NCBI RefSeq assembly: GCF_039545455.1
Contig: NZ_CP154468.1
Coordinates: 806,001 to 870,000, forward strand
Length of the DNA: 64,000 nucleotides
Direction: 5' to 3'
DNA from: Brucella sp. BE17
Lineage (GTDB): Bacteria > Pseudomonadota > Alphaproteobacteria > Rhizobiales > Rhizobiaceae
Shown: piece by piece, positions 47,654 through 56,499 of the stretch
Numbering within the stretch: the stretch's first letter is position 1
Layout: each line of letters starts with the position of its first letter
The notes under the pieces: generated by a model
Database searches by the model: none
What the model saw: the letters and a program-made list of their open reading frames with translations, nothing else
What the model was told of the DNA's origin: nothing
Made by a program: the position numbers and the translations under genes

Positions 47654-50166
47654 TGCATCGCTTCTCTGATCAGATCGTCGGCTGCTTCTTCAAGCAGCAT
47701 TTCGTCACCGTCTCCTGCCACGCGTTCGCGTCCGATTTCAAGCATGACAGGGAGTGCCAGCGGAGAAATACGCTCCAGCGGTTTATGCAGAAGATGCCCT
47801 TTCACACGGGCCAGCATCTCTCCAAGACGTTTGATATCCAGAAGTCCAGTCGCCGCATCAGCGCGTGTCGCCTGCAACAATATATGGTCTGGTTCATGGC
47901 TGCGCAGCACGTCATAAATAAGGTCGGTCGAGATTGTCACCTGCCGCCCGGTTTTCTCCTGTCCGGGATGCCTGCGCTCGATCAGGCCGGAAATCACCGC
48001 GCAATTGCGAAAGGTACGCTTCAAAAGGTAGCTTTCATCGAGCCATGCTTCGAGATCATCGCCCAGCATGTCCTCGTCGAACAGGCGCGTCGGGCTAAGT
48101 TTTTGGGCAGCGATCATCGCGCCCATATCCTTGAGGCCCCAGAGCCCAATGGAATAATCCGTTGCGACAAAGCCCAGCGGATGCGCACCCATGCGTTCTA
48201 GCCTTCGCGTCAGCAACATGCCGAGCGTCTGGTGTGCAAGCCGTCCCTCAAAAGGATAGGCAACCATGTAAAAGCGCCCGCCTTTGGGAAAGGTTTCGAT
48301 GAGCAATTCGTCCTTACGCGGCAATATGGATTTGAATTGCTGTATCTCCAGCCATTCACGCACCTGTTCGGGCAAGAATTGCCAGCGGCTGCGATCGGCC
48401 AGCATGGCGCGCACCTCGGAAGCCAGATAAGTAGAGAGCGGGAATTTTCCACCCGCATAGACCGGGATTTTGGCGTCCTGTCCGGCGGCATTGGAGGCCA
48501 TGCATTCGTTTTCGCGAATACCCTCGAACCGTAGCACCTTTCCGGCAAACAGGAACGTGTCGCCCGGCGTCAGGGTTTCGAGGAAATATTCCTCGATCCG
48601 CCCCAGCACGCGCCCGCCTCTGGCATTCGCTCCCTTGCCACCACGTGTAAGACGAACATTGAGCTCAGGCGCTTCGACGATGGTGCCGATATTGAGGCGA
48701 TATTGCTGGGCGATACGCGGATTGGAAACCCGCCATATGCCGTCAACCGTTTTACGGATTTTGGCAAAGCGCTCATAGGTTTTGAGCGCATAGCCGCCTG
48801 TTGCCACAAAATCGAGAATACGATCAAATGTTTCACGCGAAAGATGTGCATAGGGAGCAGCACTCCGCACTTCACCGTAAAGCCGATCGGACTGAAACGG
48901 TTCGGCGCAAGCCATGCCGAGCACGTGCTGCGCCAGCACATCCAGCGCCCCCTCGATCAAGGGTGGTGTATCCTGGGCGCCGAGATAATTGGCATCAAGC
49001 GCTGCGCGACATTCCATCACCTCGAAACGATTGGCAGGCACCAGAATAGCGCGGCTTGGCTCATCCATGCGGTGATTGGCACGACCGATGCGCTGGGCCA
49101 GACGGCTTGCGCCCTTGGGTGCGCCGACATGAATAACCAGATCGACATCGCCCCAGTCAATACCAAGATCAAGTGTGGAGGTGGCAACAACCGCGCGCAA
49201 AGTGTTGGCAGCCATGGCCTGCTCGACCTTACGGCGCTGACTGGCATCAAGCGAGCCGTGATGCAGCGCAATCGGCAATGTGTCTTCGTTGATGCGCCAT
49301 AATTCCTGAAACAGCATTTCCGCCTGACTGCGCGTATTGACGAACAGCAATGTCGTGCGATGGGCCTGCACAGCCTTGTAAATATCGGCGATGGCATAGC
49401 GTGACGAGTGACCGGCCCATGGCACCCGTTCTTCCGAATCGAGAATGGTGATTTCGGGCTTCGCACCGCCATCGACAGTCACAAGACCCGCTTTACAATC
49501 TGCATCATCCTGCTCGACCAGCCAGCGGCGCAGCTCATCCGGCTCTGCGACCGTCGCGGACAATCCAATGGTCTGCAATTTCGGTTGCAGACGGCGCAAT
49601 CGCGCCAGTCCCAATGCCAGCAAATGTCCGCGCTTGGAGATCACCAGCGAGTGTAATTCATCCAGCACCACATAACGCAGGCTCTTGAAAAACTGCGCAG
49701 CCCCTTTGGAAGCAATCAGCAGTGCAAGCTGTTCCGGTGTGGTCAGCAGAATATCGGGCGGTGCCAGTTTCTGGCGTTGCCGCTTGTGCGCAGGCGTGTC
49801 GCCGGTTCGGGTTTCGATGCTGATATCGAGCCCCATCTCCTCGACGGGTACGGTGAGATTGCGATGAATATCGACGGCAAGCGCCTTGAGCGGCGAGATA
49901 TAGAGCGTATGCACGCCACGGTTCGTCATGCCGGGATTTTTGCTTCCAAGTTTTTCAATATCCACCAGGGCAGGCAGAAAACCGGCCAGCGTCTTGCCGG
50001 CTCCCGTGGGCGCGATCAGCAACGTGGATTGCCCTTGTTCGGCGCGTGCGACCAACTCTAGCTGATGCGCGCGCAGCGACCATCCCTTGTCCCCGAACCA
50101 TTTTATAAAACGGTCAGGCAGATGAATGGCGGCAGTCTCAAGGGTCTGGCTCTGGTTCAGCGTCAC
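47650..50166 (-). CDS. Ligase-associated DNA damage response DEXH-box helicase (Lhr family)
   Basis: A superfamily 2 helicase of 838 residues. Visible motifs are LLIAPTGAGKTLAGFLPAL (I), PLKALAVDIHRN (Ia), VVLDELHSLV (II, DELH), GLSATVAEPDEL (III), TSTLDLGIDWGDVDLVIHVG (V) and RLAQRIGRANHR (VI). The C-terminal third is the Lhr-specific winged-helix/beta-barrel region. It is the 3'-5' DNA helicase of the ligase-associated repair cluster and diverges from the exonuclease-ligase pair. Confidence 0.93.
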   Translation of the reverse strand: MTLNQSQTLETAAIHLPDRFIKWFGDKGWSLRAHQLELVARAEQGQSTLLIAPTGAGKTLAGFLPALVDIEKLGSKNPGMTNRGVHTLYISPLKALAVDIHRNLTVPVEEMGLDISIETRTGDTPAHKRQRQKLAPPDILLTTPEQLALLIASKGAAQFFKSLRYVVLDELHSLVISKRGHLLALGLARLRRLQPKLQTIGLSATVAEPDELRRWLVEQDDADCKAGLVTVDGGAKPEITILDSEERVPWAGHSSRYAIADIYKAVQAHRTTLLFVNTRSQAEMLFQELWRINEDTLPIALHHGSLDASQRRKVEQAMAANTLRAVVATSTLDLGIDWGDVDLVIHVGAPKGASRLAQRIGRANHRMDEPSRAILVPANRFEVMECRAALDANYLGAQDTPPLIEGALDVLAQHVLGMACAEPFQSDRLYGEVRSAAPYAHLSRETFDRILDFVATGGYALKTYERFAKIRKTVDGIWRVSNPRIAQQYRLNIGTIVEAPELNVRLTRGGKGANARGGRVLGRIEEYFLETLTPGDTFLFAGKVLRFEGIRENECMASNAAGQDAKIPVYAGGKFPLSTYLASEVRAMLADRSRWQFLPEQVREWLEIQQFKSILPRKDELLIETFPKGGRFYMVAYPFEGRLAHQTLGMLLTRRLERMGAHPLGFVATDYSIGLWGLKDMGAMIAAQKLSPTRLFDEDMLGDDLEAWLDESYLLKRTFRNCAVISGLIERRHPGQEKTGRQVTISTDLIYDVLRSHEPDHILLQATRADAATGLLDIKRLGEMLARVKGHLLHKPLERISPLALPVMLEIGRERVAGDGDEMLLEEAADDLIREAMQ

Positions 50167-50288
50167 GCCACCAATCTAATGCTGCCGAAGCTCTACGCCA
50201 AGATGTTTGTTCACTTTTGTTCTCATTTTCGCTGGCGTAATCTTCGCTCCTCTTTTCGACGTCACGCTGCTGACCTATCTAACATGGC

Positions 50289-51302
50289 ATGCGTTTCAAC
50301 AAACTCCTGCGTCCCACACCCAAAGGCCTCTATTGCCCGCCCGGCGATTTCTATATCGATCCGGTACGCGCAGTTGATCGCGCGCTGATCACCCATGGTC
50401 ATTCCGACCATGCCCGTGCCGGTCACGGCCATGTGCTGGCAACGCGGGAAACATTGCAAATCATGGCCATCCGTTACGGTGCAGATTTTGCAGGCAGCAC
50501 GCAAGCCGCCGATATCGGCAAGAAACTGACGATCAACGGTGTCGCTGTCAGCTTTCGCAATGCCGGACACGTATTGGGTTCGGCACAGATCGCGGTTGAA
50601 AAAGACGGCACACGCATTGTTGCGTCCGGCGATTACAAACGCGCATCCGATCCCACCTGCGCGCCTTTTGAGCCGATTGCCTGCGATGTCTTCATCACCG
50701 AGGCAACATTCGCTTTGCCGGTGTTTCGCCATCCAGAGGCTGCACGCGAAATTGCAACACTTTTAAAATCACTGTCGCAGTTCCCGGAGCGCTCGCATCT
50801 GGTGGGTGCCTATTCGCTCGGCAAGGCGCAGCGGGTGATCCGGCTGATCCGTCAGGCAGGTTATGACGAACCGATCTATATTCATGGCGGTTTGCAGAAA
50901 CTGTGCGATTATTATCAAACGCAAGGCATTGAACTCGGACATCTCCTGCCTGCCACACTGGAGCGTGGTGATGCCATGCCCGATTTTGCAGGCAAGATCG
51001 TGGTTGGGCCGCCTTCTGCCTTTTCCGATCGCTGGGCGCGACGCTTTCCCGATCCGCTGCCTGCTTTTGCCTCGGGCTGGATGCGTATTCGCCAGCGTGC
51101 CAAACAGCGCGGGGTCGAGCTGCCGCTGATCATTTCCGATCATTGCGACTGGGACGAGCTGATTGCCACCATCAGCGAGATAAAACCGGCCGAAGTCTGG
51201 GTCACGCATGGCCGCGAAGAAGCATTGGTGCGCTGGTGCGAATTACAGAACATTCCGGCGCAACCGCTGCATCTGGTCGGCTACGAAGATGAGGGCGACT
51301 GA
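50289..51302 (+). CDS. Ligase-associated DNA damage response exonuclease (MBL/beta-CASP type)
   Basis: A protein of 337 residues of the metallo-beta-lactamase nuclease fold. The metal site starts with ALITHGHSDHARAGHG; GHVLGSAQI, GDYKR and the beta-CASP-like ISDHCDWDEL follow. It would trim DNA ends for the ligase encoded next. The stop and the ligase start share one base (TGATG at 51300-51304). Confidence 0.92.
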   Translation: MRFNKLLRPTPKGLYCPPGDFYIDPVRAVDRALITHGHSDHARAGHGHVLATRETLQIMAIRYGADFAGSTQAADIGKKLTINGVAVSFRNAGHVLGSAQIAVEKDGTRIVASGDYKRASDPTCAPFEPIACDVFITEATFALPVFRHPEAAREIATLLKSLSQFPERSHLVGAYSLGKAQRVIRLIRQAGYDEPIYIHGGLQKLCDYYQTQGIELGHLLPATLERGDAMPDFAGKIVVGPPSAFSDRWARRFPDPLPAFASGWMRIRQRAKQRGVELPLIISDHCDWDELIATISEIKPAEVWVTHGREEALVRWCELQNIPAQPLHLVGYEDEGD

Positions 51303-52921
51303 TGCGGAACTTTGCCGAACTTCTGGATCGTCTTGTGCTGACGCCGCAACGCAATGGCAAATTGCGGCTGCTGGTCGATTATTTCCGCGCAACGCCAGAC
51401 CCGGATCGCGGTCTTGCGCTGGCTGCAATCACCCGCGATCTGGAATTGCAGAGCGTCAAGCCAGCCATGCTGCGTGCGCTCATCGCCGAGCGCAGCGATC
51501 CCACGCTTTTCGCCTATTCATATGATTACGTCGGCGATCTTGCTGAAACGATTTCGCTGATCTGGCCCGGTCCCAACGAAACGCCCATGGGTGCCAATCT
51601 GCCGCTTGATGTCGTGGTGCATGAACTACAGAACGCCTCGCGCCGTGAGGGGCCATTGCTGGTCGCGGGGTGGCTTGACCTGCTGGGTATTTCAGAACGC
51701 TACGCGCTGTTGAAACTTGTCACAGGGGGCTTGCGCATCGGTGTGTCGGCCCGGCTTGCCAAACAGGCCTTGGCTGATTTCGGCGAGGTCGATGTCATTG
51801 AGATTGAAGAACTCTGGCATGGACAAGCCTCGCCTTTCGGAGACTTGTTTGCGTGGCTTGAAGGCAATGACCCAAAACCATCTGCAACCGCGGACGCCCC
51901 ATTTCGTCCTGTCATGCTGGCAACAGCACTGGATGAAGGGGATATCCCTTCACTTGATCCTTCAGCCTATAGCGCAGAATGGAAATGGGATGGCATTCGC
52001 GTGCAGGCTGTGTCGGAAAATGGTGTCCGACGGCTCTATTCACGCACCGGCGACGATATTTCCAGTGCTTTTCCCGATGTGCTGGAAGCAATGGATTTTG
52101 AAGGGGCTATTGATGGTGAATTGCTCGTCGGACATCACGGAGAAACCGGCATTGAAACCGCGACGTTCTCCGATTTACAGCAGCGCCTGAACCGCAAGAC
52201 CGTGACCGCCAAGCAGTTGCGCGAATACCCCGCATTTATACGTGCCTATGACTTGTTGCAGGACGGCAATCAGCAAAGTGGCGAGAATTTGCGCGCCCTG
52301 CCCTTTTCTGAGCGGCGCGCAAGCCTCGCCCACTTTATCGCAAAACTCGACAAGCGCCGGTTCGATCTGTCGCCAGTCCTGCAGTTTGCCGATTTCGACG
52401 AACTCGCAAATCTCCGCCTGAACCCACCGCACCCGGTGATTGAAGGGCTTATGCTCAAACGCCATGACAGCCTCTATCTGCCGGGGCGTCCGAAAGGACC
52501 ATGGTTCAAATGGAAGCGCGATCCTTTCACCATCGATGCCGTAGTCGTTTATGCCCAGCGCGGTCATGGAAAACGCTCAAGTTATTATTCTGATTTCACT
52601 TTTGCTGTGTGGACCGGACCAGAGGACGAACCGGTTCTAGTGCCTGTTGGCAAGGCCTATTTTGGGTTTACCGACGAGGAACTCAAACTTCTGGACAAGT
52701 TTGTCCGCGACAATACGCTTGAGCGCTTTGGCCCGGTACGCTCCGTGCGCGCAGAACCCGATCATGGGCTTGTGGTGGAAGTCGCCTTCGAAGGTCTTAA
52801 CCGCTCCAGTCGCCATAAATCGGGTGTTGCCATGCGTTTCCCGCGTTTTTCAAGGCTGCGCTGGGACAAACCACCACGCGAAGCCGACCGGCTTGAAACG
52901 CTGGAGAAGATGCTGCGCTGA
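51302..52921 (+). CDS. Cisplatin/DNA-damage-response ATP-dependent DNA ligase
   Basis: A 539-residue ATP-dependent ligase. The N-terminal third is the helical DNA-binding domain. The adenylation domain has the nucleotidyl-acceptor Lys228 in AEWKWDGIRVQ, followed by RLYSRTGDDI, DGELLV, EGLMLKR and PWFKWKRDPF (motif V, with both Lys). The OB domain ends with RFSRLRWDKPPREAD. It completes the four-gene ligase-associated set. Confidence 0.94.
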   Translation: MRNFAELLDRLVLTPQRNGKLRLLVDYFRATPDPDRGLALAAITRDLELQSVKPAMLRALIAERSDPTLFAYSYDYVGDLAETISLIWPGPNETPMGANLPLDVVVHELQNASRREGPLLVAGWLDLLGISERYALLKLVTGGLRIGVSARLAKQALADFGEVDVIEIEELWHGQASPFGDLFAWLEGNDPKPSATADAPFRPVMLATALDEGDIPSLDPSAYSAEWKWDGIRVQAVSENGVRRLYSRTGDDISSAFPDVLEAMDFEGAIDGELLVGHHGETGIETATFSDLQQRLNRKTVTAKQLREYPAFIRAYDLLQDGNQQSGENLRALPFSERRASLAHFIAKLDKRRFDLSPVLQFADFDELANLRLNPPHPVIEGLMLKRHDSLYLPGRPKGPWFKWKRDPFTIDAVVVYAQRGHGKRSSYYSDFTFAVWTGPEDEPVLVPVGKAYFGFTDEELKLLDKFVRDNTLERFGPVRSVRAEPDHGLVVEVAFEGLNRSSRHKSGVAMRFPRFSRLRWDKPPREADRLETLEKMLR

Positions 52922-52936
52922 CGATGGAGCCACCTA

Positions 52937-53986
52937 TCATTGCGCGTTTGGTGAAACCCTTATCTCGTAGATATCAACCGGTTTTCCAGTTCCCGCCACG
53001 TCCGATGTGATGGCGATCGTGCCAGCCCCACCCGCTTTCGTGCCACTTGCAAAATCCACATCGAACAGGAAATCGCTCATGGTCTGGTTGACGTCGTAGC
53101 GCCGGCGTCCACAATCACCGAGGCCCGCAAAGTTGCAGGAGATCGACATTTGGGTGAGCTCGCCGTCTTCAGCCTTGGCAATAATATCGAAGGTGGCTTT
53201 TCTTCCGGCCAACTGATCCAGAATACCTTCGCCTACGTCAAATGTGATGGTGGTATCGGCATCGGGCGATGTTATGCGCGCGAAACTACGTGCGCCGTCG
53301 CGCAGGATTTCTGCCGTTGCACGCCCCTGAGCGGTAATGCGTGTCGCCTCCGAAGGTTGGTAAATGGTAATCCAGGTCTCATCGCCCGGCTCCTGACCTT
53401 CTTTCAACGGCGCCATATCCGCTCCCCCCGCCGCCACAGAGTTTGACGGCCGACGGCTCAGATCGGTGAAACTACTGTAAAGCGAATAGCCGATAACCAG
53501 TGCGGCAAGGAGCAGCAATACAGGGACGCCATAACGAAACAAGGGCGAACGGTTCTTTTTTTTCTCGCTATTTCGTTTGCGCATTTCCTTGCGCGAAACG
53601 CCGCTTTGGTAGCCGAGATCGGCGCCTGCGCGTTTTTTGTCTTCCAAGTCCCACTGCGCCTGTTGCGACCGAAGCGCACCGGTATCGAGGGTGGCAATAT
53701 CGTCAGCCAGTGCATCCTCGAGAAAAACATCATCCTTTTGTGGTGCATCCAATGCTGGTTCAACAAAGTCTGATCCGACAGCACGCATTTCCTGTTCGAC
53801 TTTGGAAATCGCATCCTTCAGCTTTTGTCGACGCTGCTCTTTTTGAGCATCATCCAGCGCTGCATTGCCCACAAGCGCACGCTCATGTGCGCTCCACGCC
53901 GATTCGTAAATGCGTTGACGGCTCGACACATTGTGTACATCAACCTTCGCTAATGCATTTCTGATGGCGCGTTCGATATTATCCAA
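52937..53986 (-). CDS. Membrane-anchored protein of unknown function
   Basis: A protein of 349 residues I do not assign to a named family. Residues 1-145 are charged and probably cytoplasmic: helices with DAQKEQRRQKLKDAISKVEQE, then a basic patch SRKEMRKRNSEKKKNR. A single transmembrane segment lies at about 153-171 (GVPVLLLLAALVIGYSLYS). The C-terminal 170 residues should be periplasmic and look like a beta-sandwich, with one cysteine pair in SCNFAGLGDCGRRRYD. The orientation follows the positive-inside rule. The gene converges on the ligase and appears monocistronic. Confidence 0.7.
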   Translation of the reverse strand: MDNIERAIRNALAKVDVHNVSSRQRIYESAWSAHERALVGNAALDDAQKEQRRQKLKDAISKVEQEMRAVGSDFVEPALDAPQKDDVFLEDALADDIATLDTGALRSQQAQWDLEDKKRAGADLGYQSGVSRKEMRKRNSEKKKNRSPLFRYGVPVLLLLAALVIGYSLYSSFTDLSRRPSNSVAAGGADMAPLKEGQEPGDETWITIYQPSEATRITAQGRATAEILRDGARSFARITSPDADTTITFDVGEGILDQLAGRKATFDIIAKAEDGELTQMSISCNFAGLGDCGRRRYDVNQTMSDFLFDVDFASGTKAGGAGTIAITSDVAGTGKPVDIYEIRVSPNAQ

Positions 53987-54460
53987 AAGGTGTTCTTTCC
54001 GTACTTGCTCTCATCGCTTCGCATTCCAACATGGTCAAACTGATGGCTGCAACGCAGTATTTGCAAAACCTTGCAAATTTTTCGAATAATTCAACATATT
54101 TAGCTTTATCCTGACAGTTTTGACCAGTCATATGACTAAACTAAGCAGTAAATGCTGTTTTCCTGTGGCATTTTCCACGGCTTTCAGCAAGTTACGCCTA
54201 CCAGCCAGTGTGGCTACTCCGAAATTCAAATCACTTTGGAGCAGAGCTTTGATCGCATGTCAGCTTCAAAGCCACACCCGTAAATCATTAAATCTAAAGT
54301 AGTTTAGGGATTTTAAGTTCCTGAGTGTGGATGCCACATTAATGATAGGAACGTCAAACTCACCACACTAGTCCCCACCCGCTATCTTTGCTGTTGCCGA
54401 TCATGCCAAGCGTGATAGTAATTACGTTTACGAAAACGTCAATTGTGGAGGAGAACGCAG
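53987..54460. other. 474-base intergenic region rich in inverted repeats
   Basis: No convincing gene; a 60-codon frame at 54120-54302 lacks a ribosome-binding site. It holds four symmetrical elements: ATTTGCAA-AACC-TTGCAAAT (54059-54078) followed by TTTTC; the palindrome AGTCATATGACT (54126-54137); a nested structure GTTCCT...AGGAAC (54317-54352) enclosing TGTGG-ATG-CCACA; and ACGTTT-ACGA-AAACGT (54424-54439) before the nitronate monooxygenase. It is AT-richer than its surroundings. Confidence 0.5.
54424..54439 (+). promoter_or_regulatory. Candidate operator upstream of the nitronate monooxygenase gene
   Basis: The perfect inverted repeat ACGTTT-ACGA-AAACGT ends eight bases before the GGAGGAG ribosome-binding site. 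Its size and position fit a dimeric repressor such as a TetR-type protein. No regulator gene is adjacent. Confidence 0.4.
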
Positions 54461-55429
54461 ATGGCATTGCCAGAATCATTACAGGGAAAATTGCGTATTC
54501 CTGTCATCGGTGCTCCCCTATTCATCATTTCCAATCCCAATCTCGTGCTGGCGCAGTGTAAAGCTGGAATTGTCGGCTCCTTCCCCGCGCTCAATGCACG
54601 GCCTGAAACGCAACTGGACGAATGGCTGTCTGAAATCACCGAGCAGCTTGCTGCACATGATAAAGCCAATCCAGACCGTAAAGCGGCCCCCTTCGCCGTC
54701 AACCAGATTGTGCATCAATCCAACAAGCGGCTTGAGCATGACCTTGGCCTCTGCGTTAAGTATAAGGTACCGATCGTAATTTCGTCGCTTGGTGCCGTAC
54801 CCGAAGTCAACGCAGCAATTCATTCCTATGGCGGTATCGTTCTGCATGACGTCATAAATAATCGCCATGCCAATTCAGCGATCAGAAAAGGCGCAGACGG
54901 GCTGATTGCCGTGGCAGCGGGAGCAGGCGGTCATGCAGGCGCATTGTCGCCATTTGCGCTGATACAGGAAATCCGCGAATGGTTCGACGGTCCTTTGCTT
55001 CTTTCCGGTGCCATCGCCAATGGTGGTTCGATCCTGGGCGCACAGGCGATGGGAGCAGACCTGGCCTATATAGGCTCACCTTTCATTGCTACAGAGGAGG
55101 CACGGGCTTCTGACGCCTATAAGCAGATGGTTGTCGACAGCAACGCATCGGACATCGTCTATTCTAATTATTTCACTGGTGTTGCCGGTAATTATCTCAA
55201 GCCTTCTATTGAACTTGCAGGGCTTGATGCGAATAACCTGCCGTCGGCCGATCCATCCAAAATGAATTTCGATGCCGCCCACAAGGAGGACGCAAAGGCA
55301 TGGAAGGACATATGGGGCTGTGGACAGGGCATCGGCACCATCAAGCAAGTGCTTCCTGTTGCGAAACTCATCGACAAATTTGAACAGCAATATAGAGAGT
55401 CGCGTAGAAGACTATGCGCCTGCGCATAA
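54461..55429 (+). CDS. Nitronate monooxygenase
   Basis: An FMN-dependent enzyme of 322 residues that oxidises alkyl nitronates to carbonyl compounds and nitrite. Class features: RIPVIGAPLFIISNPNLVLAQ, the FAVNQIVHQSNKRLEHD loop, the phosphate-binding GADGLIAVAAGAGGHAG with the catalytic-site His, SGAIANGGSILGAQAMGADLAYIGSPFIAT. ATG 54461 has GGAGGAG at 54447-54453. The last ten residues (ESRRRLCACA) look unlike usual family ends; a late frameshift is possible. It lies just before the prophage attachment region. Confidence 0.88.
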   Translation: MALPESLQGKLRIPVIGAPLFIISNPNLVLAQCKAGIVGSFPALNARPETQLDEWLSEITEQLAAHDKANPDRKAAPFAVNQIVHQSNKRLEHDLGLCVKYKVPIVISSLGAVPEVNAAIHSYGGIVLHDVINNRHANSAIRKGADGLIAVAAGAGGHAGALSPFALIQEIREWFDGPLLLSGAIANGGSILGAQAMGADLAYIGSPFIATEEARASDAYKQMVVDSNASDIVYSNYFTGVAGNYLKPSIELAGLDANNLPSADPSKMNFDAAHKEDAKAWKDIWGCGQGIGTIKQVLPVAKLIDKFEQQYRESRRRLCACA

Positions 55430-55609
55430 AATGGCCCATTGCGCAATCCTGCACGTGCCATATTCGGCAACGGACTGCTTGCGCGACTTTCCAACAAACC
55501 TTCTTATTATGCGATTTCAGCCTTGCTTTCCGTTCGCGATTTCGGTATCAGCGCAGCGTTCGGAAGGAAATCGAGATACGCCTTTCTAATTTTGGAGCGA
55601 TGGCTCCAT

Positions 55610-55685
55610 GCCGCTTTAGCTCAGTTGGTAGAGCACATCATTCGTAATGATGGGGTCAGGTGTTCGAGTCACCTAAGCGGCACCA
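55610..55685 (+). tRNA. tRNA-Thr (anticodon CGT)
   Basis: A 76-base cloverleaf: acceptor GCCGCTT pairs with AAGCGGC, the D-loop is AGCTCAGTTGGTAGAGC, the anticodon arm CATCA-TTCGTAA-TGATG reads CGT, the T-arm contains GTTCGAGTC, and CCA is encoded at 55683-55685. A small hairpin GGAGC-GATG-GCTCC precedes it. The gene is intact and borders the prophage, so its 3' end is the likely integration core. Confidence 0.97.
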
Positions 55686-55850
55686 TAAAATCAATGACTT
55701 AGCCACAGAAGCTACGCTTACGGCAATCTCTACTCACCAAATACTCACAAACGCGAATGCGTACTCACAGGATTGCGTTCGCTACTCACCGAGTCGCGCT
55801 TTGCCCGTTTTACTCACGTCTGAATAAGACGCTTTAAGACGCTGAAACGT
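55686..55850. other. Probable prophage attachment region with arm-type repeats
   Basis: Directly after the tRNA gene, TACTCAC occurs five times in the same orientation, starting at 55731, 55742, 55762, 55783 and 55811. The steps are 11, 20, 21 and 28 bases, mostly near whole helical turns. Two copies of TAAGACGCT follow at 55825 and 55835. This is the pattern expected of integrase arm-type sites in an att region that uses the tRNA 3' end as core. The stretch from 55686 to 55969 has no gene I can support. Confidence 0.55.
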
Positions 55851-55969
55851 TACGGCAGCGTTACAGAAACGGCATTTGCTATGGCAAAAACTTGGCGTTT
55901 GCTGAGGCCGGATTGAGCGATATCAAAGGCTTGCAATCTCCGTGGTTTCACCGGAGTGTCACCCCGCAA

Positions 55970-56284
55970 TCAGCGCGCATTTTTTCGTTCAATGTCGCGC
56001 TGTTCGGTTGTATCAACGAACCTAGCAACCCGATCTATATTGATCGCCATGTTTTGAAGCGTGACCTCCATTCTTGTCATCCTGTCGCGCACATCGCCAT
56101 TCTGGGTTTCCAGCCGGTCGATGCGTGTTTCCAGTTTTGTGACATCGATCTTGGTTCGATCAACACCCTCCCGAATGACTGCATAAGAAACTGATATCCC
56201 GACAACGACTGTGAGAATGGTTATAATGTTGCCGAGGCTCATTTTCATGTCGATGTTCATCCCCATCATTTGTCTGTCGCCCAT
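55970..56284 (-). CDS. Small phage membrane protein with coiled coil (holin-like candidate)
   Basis: A protein of 104 residues: a short Met-rich N-terminus, one transmembrane segment (IITILTVVVGISVSYAVI), then a coiled coil with heptad-like IDVTKLETRIDRLETQNGDVRDRMTRME. ATG 56284 has GGAGGAA just upstream and is preferred to 56308. It follows the spanin genes and is the last phage gene before the attachment region. Position and topology suggest a lysis or holin-associated role; this is inference. Confidence 0.6.
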   Translation of the reverse strand: MGDRQMMGMNIDMKMSLGNIITILTVVVGISVSYAVIREGVDRTKIDVTKLETRIDRLETQNGDVRDRMTRMEVTLQNMAINIDRVARFVDTTEQRDIERKNAR

Positions 56285-56295
56285 GGGTTCCTCCA

Positions 56296-56499
56296 TCATT
56301 TCCAGCAACCCGCCCTTTTTCCATATGCATTATGCGCAGCAATGCCCTGCCCTGCGCCAAGATCGTTTCCAGCCAGATAGACGGCTGTATCCGGTTTAAC
56401 GCCGATCCGCTTCCAGCCTGCGCAATTGGGCGCACTCGTCGCGCAGCCCGCCAAGCTCAAGGCAGAGCCTATGAGCATCCATGCCAATAATCGTTTCAT
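56296..56499 (-). CDS. Outer-membrane spanin lipoprotein (Rz1-like)
   Basis: A 67-residue lipoprotein precursor: MKRLLAWMLIGSALSLAGC has a lipobox LAGC ending at Cys19. The mature peptide begins CATSAPNCAGWKRIG and ends AHNAYGKRAGCWK, a pattern I recognise from small phage lipoproteins. Its first 104 bases lie inside the preceding gene in another frame, as in Rz/Rz1 pairs. O-spanins fuse the outer membrane with the inner membrane at the last step of lysis. Confidence 0.72.
   Translation of the reverse strand: MKRLLAWMLIGSALSLAGCATSAPNCAGWKRIGVKPDTAVYLAGNDLGAGQGIAAHNAYGKRAGCWK

Noticed and set aside
54120..54302. 60-codon ORF in the intergenic region
   Set aside because: No ribosome-binding site, odd composition, and it overlaps palindromic elements.
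55439..55702. ORF running through the tRNA-Thr gene
   Set aside because: It reads across the tRNA and has no start signals.
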